This document shows positions 56,732 through 64,000 of a stretch of DNA of 64,000 nt, one piece after another; position 1 is the first letter of the stretch, and each line of letters opens with the position of its first letter. Both the position numbers and the translations under genes were made by a program. The notes under the pieces were generated by a model. The model searched no databases. It was not told the DNA's origin and was given only the letters and a program-made list of their open reading frames with translations. The stretch comes from Mesostigma viride (Eukaryota > Streptophyta > Mesostigmatophyceae > Mesostigmatales > Mesostigmataceae): contig RPFO01000213.1 of the NCBI GenBank assembly GCA_009746045.1, positions 5,618,761 to 5,682,760 on the forward strand, given 5' to 3'.

Positions 56732-59174
56732 TCATATGTAGAGCCGGCGGCCCTTTGTCTGCGCCTTCTTCTTCCTGGGCGGCGACAGCCGCGTAATCTC
56801 GGCCTCGAGTGCGGATATGTACTCGTGCGCGTCCATCTGCTCCACCTCCTTCTTGTCCGCGTTCCACAGCAGCACCGCGCCCACCACGCTGCTGTGAAGG
56901 GGCGCGTTGTCGGCCGCCTGCGATGTGGCCATGCGGTCATCCCCTAGCATATCAGAAGTTAGTTAGGTTCCCAAACAGGAGCAGATGAGATGGGATGGGA
57001 TGGGAAACCAGCCAACTCGGAGATGCAACACCAAACGATAATCAAGTAATTATGGGGAGGAAAACTAAGACAAATTGCTCCACTGGAGGTTCATGGGGCA
57101 CTCTTGGGAATGCTTTTTAAACCCCTTTGCAACCTGTGGTCTGAAACAAAAACTCATGCCAACGTGGGCAACCAAGCGCCCCGTAACTCAGTCATGGCCC
57201 CGTACACTCCATCATTCAGTATTTTGTTCAAGAAGGCAAACTAGTTCTCATACCACCCATTGCTCATCCAGGCAATCAATCAGATAGACAGGTTGTCATT
57301 TGTAAAGGCTGGGGTGAGAAACACCGTCAACGCGCTCAACACAAACAGCTCCAACACGCTCACACAAACAGCTCGAGCACCTCCTCCTGCTATCCACCTA
57401 CTGACTTTTATACGTGCAAAAAAAGGCACTAGGCGCAGCAGAACGCAGGTCCACGGCTTCTCCAAACAGAGACAAACAATGTCGGGCACGAATAAGAGCA
57501 GTGCAAAAGAAGACCAAGACTTGTTACAAATGGGCACATCATATCTATGGTGACAAGGCTCTTCCAGGTGCATGGAAATCTGGTGAAATGCTGGTGTAAA
57601 CACCGACAGTCATGAAACCGTGAATTCCCCAAAGTCCTTTCTCTTCCCCTACTACCTAAACCTATCGCCATTGCCCGGCCCTCCTCCATAGCCTTCATCA
57701 CATCAAACACAGCCTCCTCCTCGGTCGCCTGTTTCACTGCTTATATCCCCATACCTCGTGTTGCACATGGTACCATGGTTGTGCTGCATGGTTGTGTCTA
57801 TAACCGCAATGATTACAACTATCACCTCTAACACACACACCTTCTGCTCTCTGATGCAGATCGTCCACCTTCACCATCTTTACCAGATCTATCATCTCTA
57901 ACACCGCAATTGGTTGTCCCTGCAATGGTTGCCACTACTACTGCCTCGATTGCCTCTATCAGCTCCATTTACCGCCACGTATTTGTACTCGCTTATTTCC
58001 CTATACATCTGTATCCCAGTATCCCTATCACCCGCTCTGGTGAGCCACTTCCCCATGGTGCTGCCCAGATACTGCCTGTGCATTCTCAATCGCAGATAGT
58101 GGTACTACTTTTATTTCCACAACGCGGATACATGTTCCGGTCATGTGATCGGACACACACGTGGATGGCAATCGTGGGGGGCTGATGCCTGGGATGGGCT
58201 GGCAGGCCACAGCGGTGGAGATGCCGATAGCTTTGACAGGGGGAAACTAAGGAAGAACTAGCAACCAAGGTATCCCCAAGCAGCCCACACCCCTACCAGC
58301 AGCGAACTAAAGGAGAACTACTCCAGAGATAAAAATAGAAACTGTCAGTATTACTTATCATGTGGGAGAACGCTTTCAAGCTATGCTGGTCTGCTTGTCA
58401 CCGTAACAAGATTATCGACGACCACGGAGCTTGCCAAAGGGCCTTCCTAATAACCATGTCTCCAGCCACATCCGTATGTCAGCCACATGCAAGTCAGGTC
58501 GTGGACTGGCTTGGGCTGCCGTTTCTTGTGGGGATTTGATTTTTCTCTCTACCACCCCCCCCCCCCCCCCCCAGTCATATTGCTTCCCCCCGTATCCCCC
58601 CCCTCCCCCCCTCCCCAAACATGGAAAACAAAAAGGTACCTGGATGGGCAGCTTGAGGGTGATTGCCTTGTCGATCGCACGCAGCGTGTCCTCCAGCTTC
58701 TCGATGTATTCGACGGCGCCAATGTCCTTGAGCTTCTTCTCCACCGCGTCCCACACGATCACCTTCCCGGATACTTTCTTCTGGACCGTGTGATCCGGCG
58801 CGGCGAGCTGAGGGACCCGGGTACGGTCAGGTTACCACGAATGAGGGCACTTTTATGGTGTTAGCCGATCTTCTAACGAAGCCGTTTAAAATGCACGCTA
58901 GAGGCGATGGTGGAAGGGAAATAGAACCCACCTTCATTGACGAGGTAAACGCAGAGGAAGAACCGCTCTGAACGGTTGCCGTCGCCTTGTACTGCACGCA
59001 GATGAAAATGAACACGACCACGGCGATGGCAGCCATAGCCTGCATCCTGCCAGTGCGCCAAGGTGGCTGTGGCCGCGGCTCGACGTGCTCAGAGGGTGCA
59101 TGCCCAGTATGCGTATGCGGAGACAGCTTTACGTTCAGAGGAGCGGTCACGTGGCCATTCGCCTCGAGCTCCAT
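56732..59174 (-). CDS. Unknown single-pass membrane protein with repeated W-[DN]-A...EYI..LE motif
   Basis: Exon 1 (59174-58932, 81 aa) starts MELEANGHVT and holds one membrane segment MAAIAVVVFIFICVQY after a His/Pro-rich stretch, suggesting a signal anchor. Exon 2 (58807-58640, 56 aa) follows in phase 0 and contains GKVIVWDAVEKKLKDIGAVE-YIEKLEDTL. The last exon (56943-56732) contains VGAVLLWNADKKEVEQMDAH-EYISALEAEI and ends in a Lys/Arg-rich tail and stop. The two motifs are clear repeats of each other. Exon 2 ends in phase 0 but the last exon as written needs phase 1. Either a small exon is missed in the 1.7-kb intron, or one G is missing from the GGGG run at 56941-56944. I do not recognise the family and assign no function. 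Confidence 0.6.
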
Positions 59175-60264
59175 TGCTACTATAATGCCTTAGTTCGTAT
59201 AGACACGTCTCACGCAACCGGCGAAGTTTCTCGACTATACAAGGATTATATGGATCTACCTCGTCCGGCCGCCATGACGCGGTTCGCCATTAATAAATGC
59301 CTTGCCCAATTTGTAGCGATGAAGCCTTCGTGGCTAAAGCAGCACGGTTTTGCAGGACATTGCTCGGAACAAAACTGTTGGTTCAAGCTGCGCCATGATG
59401 GTTGTCGCAACACAACGCTTTGGCAATCCTGTTAACAGGTTATAAGCACTTGAACTAACAGGACAGAGCCCATGGTGTCTAAAGGCACAAATTGACAAAT
59501 ATTCCTAAATCCTAGCTCTTACACAAAATAGCAAGCCTGCAGGCTAGCTAGGCGAAGTATGTAGGCGTCGAATGTCGGTCAGGCCAGTCACGTACTTGGG
59601 CAGGACTTGGGCCTGTTGGCCTCAACGCCCTCAAGATGATTCATGATTGAGCTGTTTGAGCATTGGGGGGCGACGGTGGAATTACACCGTGGCGTGCGGC
59701 CCGAAGGACAACAGCTGGCACATTCGAGGCTCGAGCAGAAACATTTTTTACAACAGCCCACACAATCATGGCCTACACCCCTCGCATTGTTAGTTTTAAC
59801 TAAATAATTATGAGGCTGGGCGTCGACCACCTTAACGATAAATAAAACAAAAGATTTTCAAATAACTAATTCCCGAGCCGGATTATTCCCCTGACTTTTT
59901 TTTCAAGCTACCAAACAAACAAAGCAAGCGTAAATAAATATTCTTTGACTGCCAAAAGCGCTTCTTTCGCAGTAAAAAACAAAGAAATATTAAATCTTTG
60001 GCTCACAAACGTGCTTTTCAGTTACTGGCGGTAAGAGCAATGCAGTCGGCTGGGTTCAGTTATACAATACAAACAAAGAATTATTAAATTGCCCGGCCAG
60101 TTCAACTGTTGTTCGTTAACCAACCAACCAACCAAATAATAACCATTAATTGGACGGGACAATTCAACGCTATTCAGTTGATTGTCTAAAGCCGAAGGGC
60201 CTTTCGGCTGAACCGCCGGGGGGTGCCGTATTAATGATGCGGGGGGTGTAATCGCGACACTCCC
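59175..60264. other. No gene recognised
   Basis: A Cys-rich minus-strand frame (59830-59588) lacks an ATG and a known pattern. AACAAAGAATTATTAAAT/ACAAAGAAATATTAAATC-like words repeat near 59930-60090. Confidence 0.3.
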
Positions 60265-60440
60265 GGGGATATCTCCCGAGGGGGCTTGACCCCCGGCCCC
60301 CCCCGCCCCCCGGCCCCCTCATTCGTTGCCGGCCACCACCGGGCCGGGGGCTCCAAGGGGGGGAGGGGGGGGGGGGGGGGGGCAAGAAGGCTTGCCCCCC
60401 CCCCTCCCCCTCCCCCTCCCCCCTCCCCCCGAGGCCCCGA
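60265..60440. repeat. G- and C-run rich segment
   Basis: Long uninterrupted C and G runs (GGCCCCCCCCGCCCCCCGGC and similar; a G run over 15 at about 60365-60382). Low complexity. Assembly here is likely to be uncertain. Confidence 0.7.
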
Positions 60441-60495
60441 CGTCGACCAAGGTTCGCACATGGTGACTCACCTTAAATATCGAGCCCATGGCTTT

Positions 60496-60551
60496 CGAGC
60501 TACCATGGTCCGGATTCTCCCGATTTCTGGCCTGCGCTGGTTGTCTCCTTG
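60496..60551 (+). mobile_element. Retroposon 3'-end fragment
   Basis: CCATGGTCCGGATTCTCCCG, ATTTCTGGCCTGCGCTGGTT and GTCTCCTTG match the 3' quarter of the copy at 34485-34688 (reverse complement). No target duplication was found at the left side. Confidence 0.55.
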
Positions 60552-60663
60552 ATAGTACATTACAAGCCTTGGGAAAAAAAACTTAGCGGCGAAGCCTGGG
60601 CGATCTCGAACCTGGGGCCACTCATAAATCGTAAGGGCCGGGGGGGGGGGGGGGGGGTCAGAC
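60552..60663. other. Short unique segment before the (CCCA)n tract
   Basis: No gene. Ends in a G run of about 18 at 60640-60657. Confidence 0.3.
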
Positions 60664-60960
60664 CCCCACCCACCCACCCACCCACCCACCCACCCACCCA
60701 CCCACCCACCCACCCACCCACCCACCCACCCACCCACCCACCCACCCACCCACCCACCCACCCACCCACCCACCCACCCACCCACCCACCCACCCACCCA
60801 CCCACCCACCCACCCACCCACCCACCCACCCATGCACCCACCCACCCACCCACCCACCCACCCACGTACCCACCCACCCACCCACCCACCCACCCACCCA
60901 CCCACCCACCCACCCACCCACCCACCCACCCACCCACCCACCCACCCACCCACCCACCCA
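60664..60960. repeat. (CCCA)n microsatellite, about 74 units
   Basis: A CCCA tract with two interruptions (CATGCACC near 60831 and ACGTACCC near 60866). The minus-strand frames read Gly-Gly-Trp-Val repeats and the plus-strand frames Pro-Pro-Thr-His, all artefacts. Confidence 0.95.
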
Positions 60961-61083
60961 GGGTTTGGGCGATATCTCCGGGAGACTGTGTCGCAAAAAG
61001 TCTGGTAATTTTTTTGTTCGCGACAATCCGGCCCGGAGCGAGTGACTCAGTCCACTACCCCCCTACCCCCCCTATAAACAAGG

Positions 61084-61325
61084 GTGGGTGGGTGGGTGGG
61101 TGGGTGGGTGGGGGTTTTAGACCCTGTCCCCCGCCCCCCGAAGGGGAGGGATCGGAGGGGGCCGGGGGAAGGGGTCTACCCCTCAACTTGTACCATGCAT
61201 GGGGGTGGGGGGCCGGTTGCTTCCCCCCCCCCATTTCCCCTTCTAGTCCTACCGAGATCGAAGGGGGGCGCGCAGGGGGGGGGGGTCTCAACCCGCCCCT
61301 ACCCCTCAACCTAGTATACTAGGGC
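61084..61325. repeat. GGGT run and G-rich block related to 63547-63612
   Basis: (GGGT)n at about 61084-61112. Then at 61261-61320 comes a block (G run, TCTCAACCCGCCCCTACCCC, TCAACCTAGTA) that recurs at 63547-63612. The two blocks bracket the larger direct repeats. Confidence 0.6.
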
Positions 61326-61392
61326 CCGGACCCCCGGTGGGGCCGTGGGGGAGTTGCCCCCCCGGCCCCCCCCCCCCCCCCCGCAATTTCCT

Positions 61393-63532
61393 TTATGACA
61401 CTTGAGCTCCCAAGAAAACCAGCATTTGATTGAAAACAATGAGTAGAGCCCCTGCCAAAGGCAGGTTTAAGTAGTCATCTCGTCTCCCTCGCATGCAGGA
61501 GCAAGAGCCCCCCAAGGGTGGGATGGGTGGGAAGAAACAATTACGGGTCACAACCCGCCGACCATGCTTATCAAGCCTACCGTCAAAATGGAAAACGGCA
61601 AAACCAGAAATATCCTAACGCTGACAATTTAATAATTCAGCCAGCCAGCTCATCTGTCACACGTCTGAGCTGTCAGGCCATGTGTACTCTTCGAATGCAA
61701 CCCTGAACACACTACCCAACCAAGCAGCACACCAATCAATTGGTGAGTGCTGGTTACATCAGATTTTATTACAGCTTTTTGACGCAACTTCCGTCAGCAT
61801 TCAACACATGGCCGGCCGTTCAAACAAACGGCGCCTGACTTACAAAAGGCAAAGCTAGTTGCCAGTAGGATTCCCCGGTAAACAACAAGCCGTCCCCATT
61901 CGTCTAACAAGCCTTTCTGCATGTACAGCCACAAGGTTGTGGCGGCCCTTTCTTTCCCGCATGCTGTTTAATAAACTATTTTCAGAGAAATCCGATTATG
62001 ACACTTGAGCTCCCAAGAAAACCAGCATTTGATTGAAAACAATGAGTAGAGCCCCTGCCAAAGGCAGGTTTAAGTAGTCATCTCGTCTCCCTCGCATGCA
62101 GGAGCAAGAGCCCCCCGATCCACCCCAGTCCCTGGCGCCATTACCCTCCTCCCCCGCACTGTCGCCGCTCAGGAAACAAAACTTGATAGGATCACTGTTG
62201 CCCCAATAACAGTGAACAAAGAAAAGGAGAAGACCCCCCCCCTCTTCCGAGCAGCCTCGAGGGTAGCCGCTTCCATAAAAGACCACAAAGTGGGGCGTGT
62301 CGCAACATCTCCTTCATGGCGACTCAGCCCGCACAAGGCTATAATAACCCCCTAAGGGGCCCGACAATAAAAGGTTAGCGAATCCGCGGAGCCGCCTCAG
62401 CAAAATATTATTCCGGATAAAAACCCAGAAAATTCGCATTCCGACGCCACCAGGGTTTGAACCGCTACCTGCCGGGTGCTGAGCAGGGAGAGACGACAAG
62501 GCCAAACACTGCCACTGTCAGCCGAGACGCCTTTCCGATACTCGGTTCCTTTTGTGGGAATTTTGCAAATATATTTTCTTCCGGAACGCAAGAAATTAGC
62601 CGGCCGCGCGTCACCCTTATATCCCTCGCTGGCCCATAACAAAAAAGGGCCGCGCACCAAGCCGAAGGCAGCGCCATGCAGCGCCCTAGGCGGTGGGCCG
62701 CTGACTGACTACCAGCGCAGTCTCATGGAATCCAAATTAATCTATTGACCTTCGCACAGTTTCCGCATCAGCTGCGGACTTCTTAGTCGACATGATTGGC
62801 TCCGCTGCTGGAATTACCAGCAGCCGGGGCGGGGCGCCCAGCCCACTTTCTATGACCACCGAGACGCTGCCCAGCAAGGTGCCAACCAGAACCACTTGGC
62901 ACATTGGTAACGCGAAATTTCCGTTCCGTTCAAACCGCCCCTACCTGCCGTGAAGTCGCAAAGCCCGCGACTTCATAGCAGGCAAGGACGGGGTCTTTGC
63001 CTAATTTTCTTTAGCCCCGCCGCCATAGCAGCGAGGCCGCGCATACTGCTTCAGTGAGCACATTCAAAGAAACAATTACGGGTCACAACCCGCCGACCAT
63101 GCTTATCAAGCCTACCGTCAAAATGGAAAACGGCAAAACCAGAAATATCCTAACGCTGACAATTTAATAATTCAGCCAGCCAGCTCATCTGTCACACGTC
63201 TGAGCTGTCAGGCCATGTGTACTCTTCGAATGCAACCCTGAACACACTACCCAACCAAGCAGCACACCAATCAATTGGTGAGTGCTGGTTACATCAGATT
63301 TTATTACAGCTTTTTGACGCAACTTCCGTCAGCATTCAACACATGGCCGGCCGTTCAAACAAACGGCGCCTGACTTACAAAAGGCAAAGCTAGTTGCCAG
63401 TAGGATTCCCCGGTAAACAACAAGCCGTCCCCATTCGTCTAACAAGCCTTTCTGCATGTACAGCCACAAGGTTGTGGCGGCCCTTTCTTTCCCGCATGCT
63501 GTTTAATAAACTATTTTCAGAGAAATCCGATT
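61393..63532. repeat. Tandem duplication A-B / A-C-B with perfect 466-bp repeat
   Basis: Segment A (121 bp) is at 61393-61513 and 61996-62116. Segment B (466 bp) is at 61532-61997 and 63067-63532 and appears identical by eye. The second unit contains an extra 950 bp (C, 62117-63066), which the first replaces with 18 bp. No TG...CA ends, PBS or PPT were seen, so it is probably a tandem duplication of an A-C-B unit with an internal deletion in the first copy. No ORF of note. Confidence 0.75.
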
Positions 63533-64000
63533 GCTAACTATACATAAGGGGGGCAGACAGGGGGGGGGGGGTCTCAACCCGCCCCTATACCCCTCAACCT
63601 GTACTACTAGGGGGTTGGGGGGTTCGGACCCTCAAACCTTCCCACCCATGCCCCCCTTCATCATCAGGGGTGGTGGGGTGGGGTGGGTCTGAATAATCCC
63701 AGCCCTTCCCAGTGCACACTCGCTCCGGGACTGTCGCAAACAACCAGTTACAAGCATCCTGCGACCTGCAATCATGAATCGGAATCATCACTATATCAAT
63801 CATCATTATTGCCCGACCAATTAGATGATAAGGTGGCATTTAATTTCATCTCCCACCTGCAGGTTATAGCCCAGAATGTATTATATGTTTCCGCATTGGA
63901 GACCCGGGCCTCCACCGCCACTGTTGAGCTAGCGAGTTGGTCAGCGAGGTCAGCTTCTCGGCCAGCGGCCAGGTCTCGTGCTCCTCCAGCAATGCGCGGA
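63533..64000. other. G-rich block, LINE 3' remnant, possible coding edge
   Basis: 63547-63612 repeats the 61261 block. 63840-63895 (CTCCCACCTGCAGGTTATAG, CCAGAATGTATTATATG) matches the LINE 3' UTR. The last 100 bp are open on the minus strand (LLEEHETWPLAEKLTSLTNS), possibly an exon running off the window; unproven. Confidence 0.4.

Noticed and set aside
59588-59830. Small Cys-rich secreted protein
   Set aside because: No ATG start, no signal peptide and no regular Cys spacing; probably a chance frame.
60468-61322. Gly-Trp-Val and Pro-Thr-His repeat proteins
   Set aside because: Artefacts of (CCCA)n and GGGT tracts and nearby G/C runs.
62430-62520. tRNA gene or tRNA-derived SINE on the minus strand
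   Set aside because: GGTTCAAACCC fits an internal B box, but the T-arm does not pair properly and no convincing A box or acceptor stem was found.
61393-63532. LTR retrotransposon with 466-bp LTRs
   Set aside because: The repeats lack TG...CA ends, target duplication, PBS and PPT, and a further repeat (A) lies outside the pattern expected for LTRs.

Overview
This window is nuclear DNA from a eukaryote. Its host genes are split by GT-AG introns, usually in phase 0, and much of the remaining sequence is mobile elements and simple repeats. A green-lineage alga is my best guess: the clearest host gene is an organophosphate:phosphate antiporter whose first exon looks like a plastid transit peptide. 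The species cannot be named from this sequence.

Host genes. (1) 1.3-6.0 kb, minus: an ankyrin-repeat gene with about one 33-residue repeat per exon. (2) 11.7-23.2 kb, plus: a UhpC/GlpT-type transporter split by a retrotransposon. (3) 37.7-41.7 kb, minus: a RING plus TRAF-type zinc-finger gene with a coiled coil. (4) 46.8-51.1 kb, plus: a paralogue of gene 3 with no RING exon found. (5) 56.7-59.2 kb, minus: an unrecognised membrane-anchored protein with two copies of a W-[DN]-A...EYI..LE motif.

Mobile elements. A 7.9-kb LTR retrotransposon (11899-19812, minus) has two LTRs about 99.5% alike, a CCTGT target duplication, PBS and PPT. It carries gag, a viroplasmin-like ORF and a large unknown ORF, but no recognisable pol. 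Its gag holds a 1.35-kb piggyBac-like element at a TTAA site. The element itself sits in the first exon of the transporter. Removing each insertion with one target copy restores the reading frame on paper. Regions 23.5-36.9 kb and 52.6-56.2 kb hold non-LTR (LINE) fragments of ORF1, reverse transcriptase and 3' ends, the 3' ends finishing in a small hairpin and a (TTAA)n tail. There are also a Penelope-like RT fragment, a hAT transposase fragment and a hAT-type MITE. A retroposon family with a constant 3' end is present as inserts of 204, 41, 25 and 21 bp, each with its own target-site duplication.

Simple repeats include (CAA)n-(GAA)n, (GGAT)n-(GGGA)n, (CCCA)n, a 25-bp intronic minisatellite and a 466-bp perfect direct repeat near the right end. 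Several otherwise good reading frames break at G or C runs, so base-calling indels may explain some of the apparent pseudogenes.
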